Origin: Pseudomonas cavernicola
GTDB taxonomy: Bacteria; Pseudomonadota; Gammaproteobacteria; Pseudomonadales; Pseudomonadaceae
DNA length: 64,000 nucleotides
Direction: 5' to 3'
Assembly (NCBI RefSeq): GCF_003596405.1
Contig: NZ_QYUR01000002.1
Location: 822,501-886,500 of the forward strand
Each line of letters starts with the position of its first letter. Within the stretch, counting starts at the first letter, position 1. Shown piece by piece: positions 9,367-18,948 of this stretch. The notes beneath the pieces were generated by a model. It saw nothing but the letters and a program-made list of their open reading frames with translations, did not search any database and was not told where the DNA came from. The position numbers and the translations under genes were made by a program.

Positions 9367-9371
9367 GCCGC

Positions 9372-9483
9372 GTATGGATTAGCCGCACAGCGGCGTAATC
9401 CACCAACGATGCCGCCAGCCACCGCCACTCGCCGGTCTGATGCCCGGCTGGTGGGTTACGGCCTACGGCCTAACCCACCCTAC
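9372..9483. repeat. GTAGG-type repeat (GGGTTAGCC family), copy 3
   Basis: A variant left arm (GTATGGATTAGCCGCACAGCGG) is followed by a clean right arm (GTGGGTTACGGCCTACGGCC then TAACCCACCCTAC). It begins 5 bases after the coaD stop codon. Confidence 0.7.
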
Positions 9484-9506
9484 AAACTAAGTCCGCCAGG
9501 CGGTAG

Positions 9507-9848
<342 letters not shown>

Positions 9849-9852
9849 ACCC

Positions 9853-11577
9853 GTGGGCTGCCTGATCCGCGGCAGCTCGCCTGCTAGAGCGCTGTTCGGC
9901 GCCCTGCTGCTATTTTTTGTCCTGCTCGCCCAGGCCGCGCCAACCCCCAAGCAGGCTGTCATCGCCAGCGCCCATCCCGCCGCAACCGTAGCGGGTTTGG
10001 AAACCCTGGCTGCGGGTGGTAACGCCTTCGACGCCGCCGTGGCGGTCAGCGCCGCCCTCGCTGTGGTCGAGCCCTATGGTTCGGGCCTCGGCGGTGGCGG
10101 CTTCTTTCTATTGCGCGAGGCGGGCGAACAACCGACCTACCGCTTTCTCGACGCCCGCGAACGGGCACCGTTGGCCGCCCACTAAGATATGTACCGGCGT
10201 GGCGGCCAGGTGCAGCCAGCCTTGTCCCTGGAGGGCGGCCTGGCCGCAGCCATACCTGGATTGCCCGCAGCTCTGGTGGAGTTGGCTCAGCGCTTCGGGC
10301 GCTTACGTTTGATCGACTCCCTGGCTCCGGCGATCCGCCTGGCGCGCGACGGAGTGTCTATCGACCGCGTCTACCGCGAGCGCGCCACCTGGCGCCTGGC
10401 GGCCTTGCGCGACGATGCGGAAAGCGCGCGGATCTTCCTCGATAAGGGCGCCGTCCCCGAGCAATGGGGCCTGTTGCTTCAGCCGGAACTCGCCGACACC
10501 CTGGAGCGCCTGGCCCGCTACGGCAAGGCCGGCTTCTATGCCGGCGAAACGGCGCAGAAACTGGTCAGCGGAGTCAGGGCGGCCGGCGGGATCTGGAGCC
10601 TCGCCGACCTGGCGCAATATCGGGTGGTGGAGCGCGCGCCGTTGCGCTATCCGCTCGCCGAGGGGCGTGAGTTGATCAGCGCGCCGCCGCCCTCCGCCGG
10701 CGGCATCGCCCTGGCGCAAAGCCTGACCATGCTGCAACAGCTGCCCTGGCGTGAGGCCGACAAGCTGCAGCGCAGTCACTATGTGGTGGAAGTGCTACGT
10801 CGCGCCTATCGCGACCGCGGCCTGCTCGGTGACCCGGACTTTGTCGCCAACCCCATCGCCAAGTTGCTCGATAGTCGCTATCTGCAGCAACTGGCGCGCG
10901 GCATCGACCCGCTGAAAGCCACACCCAGCAGCAGTCTGCCGCCGGCTCCAACGTGGCGCGAAGGTGATCACACCACCCATTTCGCGGTGCTCGACAGCGC
11001 CGGCAACGCCGTTGCCGCCACCCTCTCGGTCAACCTACCGTTCGGCGCCGCCTTCACCGTGCCGGGCACCGGCGTGCTGCTCAACGATGAAATGGACGAC
11101 TTCGCCGCCAATCCCCAAGGCGCCAATACCTACGGCCTAAGCGCTAGCCGGGCCAATGCCATCGCCGCCGGTAAACGCCCACTGTCGAGCATGAGCCCAA
11201 GCTTTATCGAGAGCCCTAGCCAGTTCACCGCGTTCGGCACGCCAGGCGGTAGCCGCATCCCCAGCATGGTGTTGCTGTCGATTCTCGAATACCTGGACGG
11301 CCGACCGGTGGCGAGCTGGCCGGCTGTACCGCGCTATCACCATCAATACCTGCCAGACCAGATCGAGTACGAGCCAGCGGCCTTCACCCCGGCAGAAATC
11401 ACCGCGCTGCAAACCCGTGGCTATCAGCTCAAAGCCGTAGAGCGCAGTTACGGGAATCAGCAGGTACTGTTGTGGAACAAGGACAGCGCGAGCGTCGAGG
11501 CCGCCAGCGATCCACGCGGGATTGGCCGGGCCATACTCTTCACGCCAGATGCAGAGACAAAAAAGCCGGTCGATTGA
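9853..11577 (+). pseudogene. ggt: Gamma-glutamyltranspeptidase, interrupted by one in-frame stop codon
   Basis: The reading frame codes for a full periplasmic gamma-glutamyltransferase (574 residues) that would cleave glutathione, but a TAA at 10183-10185 splits it after residue 110. The frame is the same on both sides: ARERAPLAAH, stop, DMYRRGGQVQPALSLEGG. The N-terminal part has a signal peptide (LLLFFVLLAQAAP) and the GGNAFDAAVAVSAALAVVEP block. The second part keeps the autoprocessing and catalytic threonine in DHTTHFAVLD (codon about 10972) and the PLSSMSPSF loop. Only one codon seems affected, so this is a recent nonsense mutation, a sequencing error, or less likely recoding. The proposed start is GTG. 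Confidence 0.85.
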
Positions 11578-11586
11578 CCGGCTTTT
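11561..11586. terminator. Bidirectional Rho-independent terminator
   Basis: A perfect 11-bp stem AAAAGCCGGTC/GACCGGCTTTT around a GATT loop, with A-tract and T-tract on the two sides. It serves ggt from the left and the convergent small gene at 11603-11944 from the right. It overlaps the ggt stop codon. Confidence 0.9.
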
Positions 11587-11602
11587 CAGCGTGACTACTT
11601 GA

Positions 11603-11944
11603 TCAGTCCCTTTTGTAGCCGCTGGTGGTGCATCCCAGGCAGCGCACAAACGCCTCCTTGCCTGGCACTGCCACCAGCTCTTGCGCGGCCTCACCGACAT
11701 TGCCACCCAGCGCCGTGAACGGCAGGCTGACGACAAAGGCCACTACGCCAATCGCCGTAGCGCCAATCAGCAATGGGCGGGCAATCAGCAAATCACCGAT
11801 CATCGAATAGGCCGGCGGGGCGTCGGCGGTGTACAGCGGATCACCACTGGCATTCTGCTGATAGACCATTTCCGCCTGTGCCGGCAGCGCCAGTAGGCCA
11901 GTGGTCAGCGCCAAGACAACAGCGGTTGAGCGAAACAGGTTCAT
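11603..11944 (-). CDS. Small exported membrane-associated protein of unknown function
   Basis: A 113-residue protein with a clear Sec signal peptide (residues 1-24, ending LPAQAEM) and one hydrophobic glycine-containing segment ([23 protein letters not shown], split here as about residues 54-76). It ends with a short CLGC pair near the C-terminus. Some homologues are labelled multidrug transporter, but nothing here supports transport. From memory a similar gene lies between ggt and mutM in other pseudomonads. It faces ggt across a shared terminator. Confidence 0.75.
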   Translation of the reverse strand: MNLFRSTAVVLALTTGLLALPAQAEMVYQQNASGDPLYTADAPPAYSMIGDLLIARPLLIGATAIGVVAFVVSLPFTALGGNVGEAAQELVAVPGKEAFVRCLGCTTSGYKRD

Positions 11945-12140
11945 GAGTGCGATCCTTCAGCTATTCAGGGTGCGATGGCACTAACTATAACAGTGCTCCG
12001 GCGATTGTCAGCGTGACGGCCGTCAATCGCCGCAGAACGCGTATCGCGGCTTTTTCGGTAGAAAAGGCCAATAGAAGGCCAAGATCGCCTTGAGGTCGGC
12101 GTGTTCATCGCCACTTGACCGGCACAGCAGGCCGATAACT

Positions 12141-12953
12141 TCAGCGTTGGCAGCGCGGGCAATAGACGCTGGCGCGCTGGCCCAGACGAATCTCGCGCAA
12201 GGTGCTGCCGCAGGTTTTGCAGAACTCACCGCCGCGCCCATACACGAACAACTCCTGCTGAAAGTAACCCGGCTGACCATCGCCGCCGACGAAATCCCGC
12301 AGGGTGGTACCGCCGCGTTCGATGGCGTGGGCGAGGATACGTTTGATCTCCTGCGCCAACTTCAGATAACGCGCCCGCGAGATCGAGCCGGCTTCGCGAC
12401 GCGGGTCGATACCGGCGGCGAACAACGCCTCGCTGGCGTAGATATTGCCAACCCCGACCACTACCGCGTTATCCATGATGAACGGCTTGACCGCCATGCT
12501 TTTGCCGCGCGACAGCTGATATAGCCGTTCGCCGTCAAACAACTCGGTCAACGGCTCAGGCCCCAGGCGCAGCAGCAACTCGTGGTTGAGCGGATCGGCA
12601 CTCCAGAGCAGCGCACCAAAGCGCCGCGGGTCGGTGTAACGCAGCGCCAGCCCGGACTCCAGCACGATATCCACATGCTCGTGCTTGGCCACCGGTGTAT
12701 CGGCAGGCACTAGGCGCAAACTGCCGGACATGCCGAGGTGGCTGATCAACGTCCCCGCCTCGGCCTTGATCAGCAGGTACTTGGCGCGCCGCTCGACACA
12801 CTCGATGCGCTGCCCGGACAGGCGCACGTCGAGGTCTTCGGGGATTGGCCAACGTAGGCGGCGCTCACGCACGATCACCCGGCTGACGCGCTGGCCTTCG
12901 AGATAGGGCGCGATCCCGCGGCGGGTGGTTTCGACTTCGGGTAATTCAGGCAT
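12141..12953 (-). CDS. mutM: Formamidopyrimidine-DNA glycosylase (Fpg)
   Basis: A 270-residue bifunctional DNA glycosylase/AP lyase that removes 8-oxoguanine and formamidopyrimidines. It begins [13 protein letters not shown], so removal of Met exposes the catalytic N-terminal proline with the following glutamate. The C-terminal zinc finger [11 protein letters not shown] ... CPRC is intact. The frame extends about 35 codons upstream, but the essential MPELPEVE start fixes the N-terminus at 12953. No nearby gene seems to share its operon. Confidence 0.97.
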   Translation of the reverse strand: MPELPEVETTRRGIAPYLEGQRVSRVIVRERRLRWPIPEDLDVRLSGQRIECVERRAKYLLIKAEAGTLISHLGMSGSLRLVPADTPVAKHEHVDIVLESGLALRYTDPRRFGALLWSADPLNHELLLRLGPEPLTELFDGERLYQLSRGKSMAVKPFIMDNAVVVGVGNIYASEALFAAGIDPRREAGSISRARYLKLAQEIKRILAHAIERGGTTLRDFVGGDGQPGYFQQELFVYGRGGEFCKTCGSTLREIRLGQRASVYCPRCQR

Positions 12954-13065
12954 AAAAGGCGGGCACGGCAACGGCAGAGTGAGAGCAGACAACCACCTTA
13001 GCAGGAAAGGCCAAGGCCGACGAGGCGCTGCCGTCGCTGGCTTAGAAGCCGCCCGCAACGAGCCT

Positions 13066-13136
13066 CTAGGAGCCAGCTCTGCAGGCGATCAGCGACATCG
13101 GCGTTGACCGCAATCGCGAGCAGAGCTCGCTCCTAC
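13066..13136. repeat. REP-type repeat, degenerate copy
   Basis: The right arm GAGCAGAGCTCGCTCCTAC is intact, while the left arm (CTAGGAGCCAGCTCTGC) is degraded. It lies between mutM and the HDOD gene. Confidence 0.65.
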
Positions 13137-13174
13137 GGAAAGCATTGCGCATGACGAGACCTCGAGAGCGCCCT

Positions 13175-14041
13175 TTAGCGGGTGCCGAGTTCGCGGAGGC
13201 TTTCCTTGAGATTTTCGAAGTCGTATTCGGACAGCCCGACATACTCCAGCACCAGTTGCTCGATGCTCTGCCACTCATGGTCATCCGCCTGGTTGCCCAG
13301 TACCCGATGGCTCTCGCAAATATGCTCGGCCATCTTCAGGATCGCCAGCAGCGTCTTCAGCTGCGCATCGCGGCCGGAGTCGTCGGTGAAAATCGACAAG
13401 GCGTTGTGATGGTTGGCAATTGCCTCGCACAGGTGCAACGGCAGGTTCCACGACTTGGCGGTGAAGTAGCCGACCACCGCGTGGTTGGTATTCAGCAGGC
13501 GGTTCTCGGTGTCGACGATACGCCGCTCGAGACTGGCGCTGGCATAAGCCTCCTCCAGCACCGTCATATAGTCGGGAAAGCGCTTGAGCATCAGCGGGAT
13601 GCCGCAGTTGTGGAACAGGCCGAGGGTATAGGCCTCATCCGCAGCCTGGTAGCCGATGCGCTTGGCCAGGCTCAGGCAGGTCATCGCCACATCCTGGGCG
13701 GTGTCCCAGAAACGGTTGAGGGTGACGATGGCCTCGTCGGTCATCTCGCCCTTGATCGACTGCGCGTTGATCAGGTTGATCACGGTGTTGCAGCCGAGCA
13801 GGTTGACCGCCTGCTGGATCGAGGCGATGCGGTTGGACAGCCCAAAAAACGGCGAATTGACGATTTTCAGCAACGCCCCGGACAAGCCAGGGTCCTGGCT
13901 AATCAGCTTGGCGATGGTCTTCAGGTCGGGATTGGGCATGACCTGCTCCATCTGCAGGTCGACCATAATCTGCGGCTGCGGTGGCACACTGATGCCCTGC
14001 AAGACCTTTTGAATCTGTTCGGCGGATAACTCGTGAGCCAT
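13175..14041 (-). CDS. HDOD domain protein
   Basis: A 288-residue protein consisting essentially of one HDOD domain, an HD-like helical fold that usually lacks phosphohydrolase activity and acts in signalling. Recognisable blocks are PNPDLKTIAKLISQDPGLSGALLKIVNSPFF split over residues 37-66, SIQQAVNLLG, and a C-terminal helical half with GLFHNCGIPLML. The start at 14041 follows a G-rich region and gives the usual N-terminus. The function is unknown; related proteins influence motility or second-messenger pathways. Confidence 0.9.
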   Translation of the reverse strand: MAHELSAEQIQKVLQGISVPPQPQIMVDLQMEQVMPNPDLKTIAKLISQDPGLSGALLKIVNSPFFGLSNRIASIQQAVNLLGCNTVINLINAQSIKGEMTDEAIVTLNRFWDTAQDVAMTCLSLAKRIGYQAADEAYTLGLFHNCGIPLMLKRFPDYMTVLEEAYASASLERRIVDTENRLLNTNHAVVGYFTAKSWNLPLHLCEAIANHHNALSIFTDDSGRDAQLKTLLAILKMAEHICESHRVLGNQADDHEWQSIEQLVLEYVGLSEYDFENLKESLRELGTR

Positions 14042-14140
14042 GGCGGCGATAACTGTTGGTAGCTGAAAACCGCCACAGTCTAGCCAAATGCCAGCATTTC
14101 CACAGTAACTCGCTGCAACCTAGCGGGTTGTCGCCTGGGC

Positions 14141-14146
14141 TATAAT
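14141..14146 (+). promoter_or_regulatory. Likely -10 element of the rlmI promoter
   Basis: A perfect TATAAT lies 27 bases before the rlmI start codon. A convincing -35 is not visible, so only the -10 is reported. The 5' leader would be about 20 bases. Confidence 0.5.
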
Positions 14147-14173
14147 CCCGCTCTTTTTCCGGAGAGCGACCCC

Positions 14174-15367
14174 ATGTCCCTGCCCAGCCTGCGCCTCAAA
14201 GCCAATGCCGATCGCCGCCTGCGCGCCGGACACTTGTGGGTCTACAGCAACGAAGTCGATGTCGTCGCCACCCCGCTGAACGGTTTCAATGCCGGCGACC
14301 AGGCCATCCTCGAAGCGGCCGGCGGCAAACCGCTGGGCATCGTCGCGCTGAGCCCGAACAACCTGATCTGCGCCCGCCTGATCTCCCGCGATACCAAGCA
14401 TGTGCTGGACAAATCCCTGCTGGTGCACCGGATCAATGTCGCGCTGTCGCTGCGCGAGCGGCTGTTCGACAAGCCTTACTACCGTCTGGTCTATGGCGAT
14501 TCCGACCTGCTGCCGGGCCTGGTGGTCGACCGTTTCGGCGATATCGTCGTGGTCCAGTTGGCCTCCGCCACCATGGAGCGGCATAAGGACGACGTGCTCG
14601 CCGCGCTGATCCAGGTGCTCAAACCCAGCGGCGTGCTGTGGAAGAACGACTCCGCCGCCCGTGATGCCGAAGGCCTGAGCCGCTACGTCGACACGGCGTT
14701 CGGCACGGTGCCGGAGTGGGTAGCCCTGGAAGAGAACGGCGTGAAGTTCGAAGCGCCGGTCATGGAAGGCCAGAAAACCGGCTGGTTCTACGACCACCGG
14801 ATGAACCGCGCGCGACTGGCGCCCTACGTCAAAGGCAAGCGCGTGCTCGACCTGTTCAGCTACATCGGCGGCTGGGGCGTGCAGGCGGCGGCGTTTGGCG
14901 CCAGCGAAGTGATGTGCGTAGACGCCTCCGGTTTTGCCCTTGACGGTGTCGAGCGCAATGCCACGCTAAACGGCCTGTCCGAGCGCGTGGCTTGCGTGGA
15001 AGGCGATGTCTTCGAAGCCCTGAAGGAACTGAAAGCCGCCGAAGAGCGCTTCGACGTGATCGTCGCCGATCCGCCAGCCTTCATTAAGCGCAAGAAGGAT
15101 CTGAAAAACGGTGAGGCCGCCTACCGTCGCCTCAACGAACAAGCCATGCGCCTGCTGAACAAGGACGGCATCCTGGTCAGCGCCTCCTGCTCCATGCACC
15201 TGCCGGAAGACGACCTGCAGAACATCCTGCTCAGCAGCGCCCGCCACCTGGATCGCAATATCCAGCTGCTCGAACGTGGCGGCCAAGGCCCGGATCACCC
15301 GGTACACCCGGCTATCGTCGAGACCCGCTACATCAAGAGCCTGACCTGCCGCTTGCTGCCAGTCTGA
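14174..15367 (+). CDS. rlmI: 23S rRNA (cytosine(1962)-C(5))-methyltransferase RlmI-like
   Basis: A 397-residue SAM-dependent methyltransferase. The N-terminal PUA domain (about residues 1-75) contains LRAGHLWVYSNEV and GDQAILEAAGGKPLG. A central beta-hairpin domain is followed by the Rossmann domain with VLDLFSYIGGWGVQAAAFGA, and by the catalytic region with DPPAFIKRKKDL and the SCSMHL cysteine. The match to E. coli RlmI in length and layout is good, and the modification would be m5C1962 of 23S rRNA. The leader has GGAGAG before the ATG. Confidence 0.9.
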   Translation: MSLPSLRLKANADRRLRAGHLWVYSNEVDVVATPLNGFNAGDQAILEAAGGKPLGIVALSPNNLICARLISRDTKHVLDKSLLVHRINVALSLRERLFDKPYYRLVYGDSDLLPGLVVDRFGDIVVVQLASATMERHKDDVLAALIQVLKPSGVLWKNDSAARDAEGLSRYVDTAFGTVPEWVALEENGVKFEAPVMEGQKTGWFYDHRMNRARLAPYVKGKRVLDLFSYIGGWGVQAAAFGASEVMCVDASGFALDGVERNATLNGLSERVACVEGDVFEALKELKAAEERFDVIVADPPAFIKRKKDLKNGEAAYRRLNEQAMRLLNKDGILVSASCSMHLPEDDLQNILLSSARHLDRNIQLLERGGQGPDHPVHPAIVETRYIKSLTCRLLPV

Positions 15368-15376
15368 GTTGACTGT

Positions 15377-15471
15377 GTAGGGTGGGTTAGCCGCTCCGCG
15401 GCGTACCCCACCACCGGTGCCGCGAACCAATCCGTCTGGTGGGTTACGGCCTACGGCCTAACCCACCCTAC
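15377..15471. repeat. GTAGG/CCTAC repeat (GGGTTAGCC family), copy 4
   Basis: It begins GTAGGGTGGGTTAGCCGC and ends GGCCTAACCCACCCTAC. It starts 9 bases after the rlmI stop codon and is followed by the long leader of ilvD (15472-15697), in which I see only a possible TAGAAT -10 at 15516. Confidence 0.75.
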
Positions 15472-15697
15472 CCCGCGCCCGACCATCAGCCTTTCCACGG
15501 TCCGAGCGCCAAGAGTAGAATCCAGGCATCCCTCGCCACTCATCCCCGGCGGGCATGTGAGCCCAGGCCCAGCATGCGGTGATCCCGCTACGCCTCCCGG
15601 CCTTGATCCGAACACACAGCGACTACTGTTTGCATCCGATCCAAGCGACGCTCACCATACGTACATAACCGCTACCTGATTAGCTGCAGGAACTACC

Positions 15698-17545
15698 ATG
15701 CCTGACTATCGCTCGAAAACCTCCACCCACGGCCGCAACATGGCCGGCGCCCGCGCCCTGTGGCGTGCCACCGGGATGAAGGACGAGGACTTCAAGAAGC
15801 CGATCATCGCCATCGCCAACTCCTTCACCCAGTTCGTGCCCGGCCATGTGCACCTGAAGGACCTCGGTCAGTTGGTCGCCCGCGAGATCGAGCGGGCCGG
15901 CGGCGTCGCCAAAGAATTCAACACCATCGCCGTGGATGACGGCATCGCCATGGGCCACGACGGCATGCTCTATTCGCTGCCGAGCCGCGAGATCATCGCC
16001 GACTCCGTCGAATACATGGCCAACGCCCACTGCGCCGACGCCATCGTCTGCATTTCCAACTGCGACAAGATCACCCCCGGCATGCTGATGGCCTCCTTGC
16101 GCCTGAATATCCCGGTGATCTTCGTCTCCGGCGGGCCGATGGAAGCCGGCAAGACCAAACTGGCCAGCCACGGCCTGGATCTGGTCGACGCCATGGTGAT
16201 CGCCGCTGACGACAGCGCCTCCGACGAGAAAGTCGCCGAGTACGAGCGCAGCGCCTGCCCGACCTGTGGCTCCTGCTCCGGCATGTTCACCGCCAACTCG
16301 ATGAACTGCCTGACCGAAGCCCTCGGCCTGGCCCTGCCGGGCAACGGCTCGACCCTGGCCACCCACAGCGACCGCGAACAGTTGTTCCTGCAAGCCGGGC
16401 GCACCATCGTCGAATTGTGCAAACGCTATTACCAGGACGGCGACGAGTCGGCCCTGCCACGCAATATCGCCAGCTTCAAGGCGTTCGAGAACGCCATGAC
16501 CCTGGATATCGCCATGGGCGGTTCGACCAACACCATCCTGCATCTGCTGGCCGCCGCCCAGGAGGCCGAGATCGACTTCGACCTGCGCGACATCGATCGC
16601 CTGTCGCGCGAAGTGCCGCAGCTGTGCAAGGTCGCGCCGAACATCCAGAAGTACCACATGGAAGACGTGCACCGCGCCGGCGGCGTCTTCAGCATCCTCG
16701 GCGAACTGGCCCGTGGCGGCCTGCTGCACACCGAGCTGCCGACCGTGCACAGCCAGACCATGGCCGACGCCATCGCCAAGTGGGACATCACCCAGACCGA
16801 CGATGAAGCCGTGCACACCTTCTTCAAGGCCGGCCCGGCGGGCATTCCGACCCAGACCGCATTCAGCCAGTCGACCCGTTGGGAAACACTCGACGACGAC
16901 CGCGCCGAAGGCTGCATCCGCAGCGTCGAGCACGCCTACTCGCAAGAAGGCGGCCTGGCTGTGCTCTACGGCAACATCGCCCGCGACGGCTGCGTGGTGA
17001 AGACCGCCGGTGTCGACGAATCGATCTACGTCTTCGAAGGCAACGCAAAAATCTTCGAGAGCCAGGACAGCGCCGTACGCGGCATCCTCGCCGACGAAGT
17101 GAAAGCCGGCGACATCGTGATCATCCGTTACGAAGGCCCGAAAGGCGGTCCGGGCATGCAGGAAATGCTCTATCCCACCAGCTACCTGAAATCCAAGGGC
17201 CTGGGCAAAGCCTGCGCACTGCTCACCGACGGGCGTTTCTCCGGCGGTACCTCGGGCCTGTCCATCGGCCACGCCTCGCCGGAAGCGGCAGCGGGTGGTG
17301 CCATCGGTCTGGTGCGTGAAGGCGATAAAATCCTGATCGACATTCACAACCGCTCGATCAACCTGCTGGTCAGCGACGAAGAGCTGGCTCACCGCCGTCA
17401 CGAACAGGACAAGAAAGGCTGGAAACCGGTGGAAAAACGCCCACGCAAGGTGACCACCGCACTGAAGGCCTACGCCCTGCTCGCCACCAGCGCCGACAAG
17501 GGTGCGGTACGCGACAAGGCGATGCTCGACAAACTGACGCCGTAA
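15698..17545 (+). CDS. ilvD: Dihydroxy-acid dehydratase
   Basis: A 615-residue Fe-S dehydratase that converts 2,3-dihydroxy-3-methylbutanoate and the methylvalerate analogue into the 2-oxo acids for valine and isoleucine synthesis. The cluster-binding cysteines are in [11 protein letters not shown] and in [19 protein letters not shown]. The C-terminal [17 protein letters not shown] motif is the usual IlvD/Edd signature. Length is that of the bacterial long form. A strong terminator follows at 17559, so it is probably monocistronic. Confidence 0.98.
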   Translation: MPDYRSKTSTHGRNMAGARALWRATGMKDEDFKKPIIAIANSFTQFVPGHVHLKDLGQLVAREIERAGGVAKEFNTIAVDDGIAMGHDGMLYSLPSREIIADSVEYMANAHCADAIVCISNCDKITPGMLMASLRLNIPVIFVSGGPMEAGKTKLASHGLDLVDAMVIAADDSASDEKVAEYERSACPTCGSCSGMFTANSMNCLTEALGLALPGNGSTLATHSDREQLFLQAGRTIVELCKRYYQDGDESALPRNIASFKAFENAMTLDIAMGGSTNTILHLLAAAQEAEIDFDLRDIDRLSREVPQLCKVAPNIQKYHMEDVHRAGGVFSILGELARGGLLHTELPTVHSQTMADAIAKWDITQTDDEAVHTFFKAGPAGIPTQTAFSQSTRWETLDDDRAEGCIRSVEHAYSQEGGLAVLYGNIARDGCVVKTAGVDESIYVFEGNAKIFESQDSAVRGILADEVKAGDIVIIRYEGPKGGPGMQEMLYPTSYLKSKGLGKACALLTDGRFSGGTSGLSIGHASPEAAAGGAIGLVREGDKILIDIHNRSINLLVSDEELAHRRHEQDKKGWKPVEKRPRKVTTALKAYALLATSADKGAVRDKAMLDKLTP

Positions 17546-17558
17546 GCACCCAGCAATG

Positions 17559-17588
17559 CAAAAGCCCGGCACCACGCCGGGTTTTTGC
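17559..17588 (+). terminator. Rho-independent terminator of ilvD
   Basis: The stem GCAAAAGCCCGGC/GCCGGGTTTTTGC encloses ACCAC. The T-tract is part of the 3' arm. It lies 14 bases after the ilvD stop codon. Confidence 0.9.
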
Positions 17589-17629
17589 TTTCTACCGTTT
17601 ACGAAAAAAGGCGAGAGGGCAATCAGCGC

Positions 17630-18100
17630 ATGAAGACCCGCATGAAAGTCGGCCTGATCTCCGACACTCACGGCCTGCTGCGCCCCGAGGCACTGGCGGC
17701 GTTGGAAGGCTGCGACCACATCCTCCATGCCGGCGATATCGGCAAGCCGGAAATCCTCGACAGCCTGCGCGCGCTGGCACCGCTGACGGTGGTGCGCGGC
17801 AATAACGATCAAGGCGAGTGGGCGCACAGCCTGCCGGAGCACCTCAGGCTGAATCTGGCGGGCGTCTCGCTCTATCTGCTGCACGACCTGGCCGAGCTGA
17901 CACTCGATCCCGCCGCCGAAGGCATTCGTGTGGTCATCAGCGGCCACTCCCACAAACCCAAACGGGAAGAGCGCAACGGCGTGCTCTACCTCAACCCCGG
18001 CAGCGCCGGGCCTCGGCGCTTCAAGCTACCGATCTCCGTCGGTCTGCTGCATGTGGATGACCAAGGTGTGCGCGGCGAGCTGATAGCCCTCACCCCGTAA
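17630..18100 (+). CDS. YfcE/MJ0936-type metallophosphoesterase
   Basis: A 156-residue calcineurin-like phosphoesterase. The metal-binding motifs appear in order: SDTHG (residues 11-15), HAGDIG, RGNND and GHSH, with the LNPGSAG motif near the end. Members of this family hydrolyse phosphodiesters in vitro; the natural substrate is unknown. I chose the ATG at 17630 because GAGAGGG lies about 12 bases upstream; a second ATG at 17642 is possible. It begins 42 bases after the ilvD terminator. Confidence 0.92.
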   Translation: MKTRMKVGLISDTHGLLRPEALAALEGCDHILHAGDIGKPEILDSLRALAPLTVVRGNNDQGEWAHSLPEHLRLNLAGVSLYLLHDLAELTLDPAAEGIRVVISGHSHKPKREERNGVLYLNPGSAGPRRFKLPISVGLLHVDDQGVRGELIALTP

Positions 18101-18204
18101 CCGGATGCAATCCAGGATGGTTCCCAAGCGAACAGCCCAGGATTAGCTTTCCCTCGTTATTCCCGCGTAGGCGGAAATCCAGTGTCTATTACATCCCCGA
18201 ACCT

Positions 18205-18267
18205 GTAGGAGCGAGCTTGCTCGCGATGTTTTCTGCCATGCCCGATCGCGAGCAAGCTCGCTCCTAC
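18205..18267. repeat. REP-type repeat pair GTAGGAGCGAGCTTGCTCGCGA
   Basis: The clearest REP copy of the window: GTAGGAGCGAGCTTGCTCGC, then its inverse GCGAGCAAGCTCGCTCCTAC, separated by about 23 bases. Next to it (18272-18304) is a fragment of the CATGAGGTGCAT repeat in reverse orientation. Confidence 0.9.
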
Positions 18268-18332
18268 AAGGGTGAGGTACATGTATGCACCTCATGAAAC
18301 CCAGCAGATACCCGCGTCCCACGCTCAACCTC

Positions 18333-18845
18333 TTAGCGCCGCTCCCACACCTCAAAGGCATAACCCGGTGTTTCTGCCGTTGCTGCATGCTCGATGCTCG
18401 AAGCCATGCGCCAGTCGCTGTCCGCATATTCCGGGAACCAGGCGTCACCCTCCGGGCTCAGCGCGACGCGGGTCAGGTACAGCCGGTCGGCCTGCCGCAA
18501 CCCTTGCTCATACAACTGCGCACCACCGATCAGCATCAACTCTTCGGCATCCTCAGCACGCGCCCAGGCTTCGGCACGGATCAGCGCCGCCTCCAACGAC
18601 GGGAAGACTTCGGCGCCTTCCAGCCGCAAACCCGGCTGACGGCTGACCACCAGATTGAGGCGGCCCGGCAACGGCCGGCCGAGGGAATCCCAGGTCTTGC
18701 GGCCCATGATGATCGGCTTGCCGAGGGTCAGCGCCTTGAAGTGCTTGAGATCCACCGGCAAATGCCAGGGCAGTTGATTGTCGCGGCCGATCACGCGGTT
18801 GTCGGCGATGGCGGCGATGAGACAGAGGGGGAGTGTTTTTTTCAT
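18333..18845 (-). CDS. folA: Dihydrofolate reductase
   Basis: A 170-residue NADPH-dependent enzyme that regenerates tetrahydrofolate, supplying thymidylate synthase (thyA, 3.4 kb away). The signature IAAIADNRVIGRDNQLPWHL is at residues 9-28, and PIIMGRKTWDSLGRPLPGR holds the NADPH and substrate loop. The GGAQLYEQGL block is also present. The open frame continues far upstream across the opposite-strand gene, but the methionine at 18845 before KKTLPLCLIAAIA gives the family length. It is divergent from the DUF2868 gene, with 103 bases between the starts. Confidence 0.95.
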   Translation of the reverse strand: MKKTLPLCLIAAIADNRVIGRDNQLPWHLPVDLKHFKALTLGKPIIMGRKTWDSLGRPLPGRLNLVVSRQPGLRLEGAEVFPSLEAALIRAEAWARAEDAEELMLIGGAQLYEQGLRQADRLYLTRVALSPEGDAWFPEYADSDWRMASSIEHAATAETPGYAFEVWERR

Positions 18846-18948
18846 AGCGGCGAGGATAACGGCTCCGGGGACCGGAAAGAAAGCAAACGGATGATGGGCT
18901 CGCCCTGAGCGGTTATCCTCTGGGCACAGCCTAAGCACGAGCCGCCGC

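Noticed and set aside
11965..12137. A short minus-strand frame (…AILAFYWPFLPKKPRYAFCGD) after mutM
   Set aside because: The composition looks protein-like but there is no good start codon or ribosome site; too weak to list as a gene.
15680..17953. A 757-codon open frame on the minus strand opposite ilvD
   Set aside because: It is a frame shadow: the translation is rich in Gly, Ala, Val, His and Gln with no domain, and ilvD on the other strand is certain.
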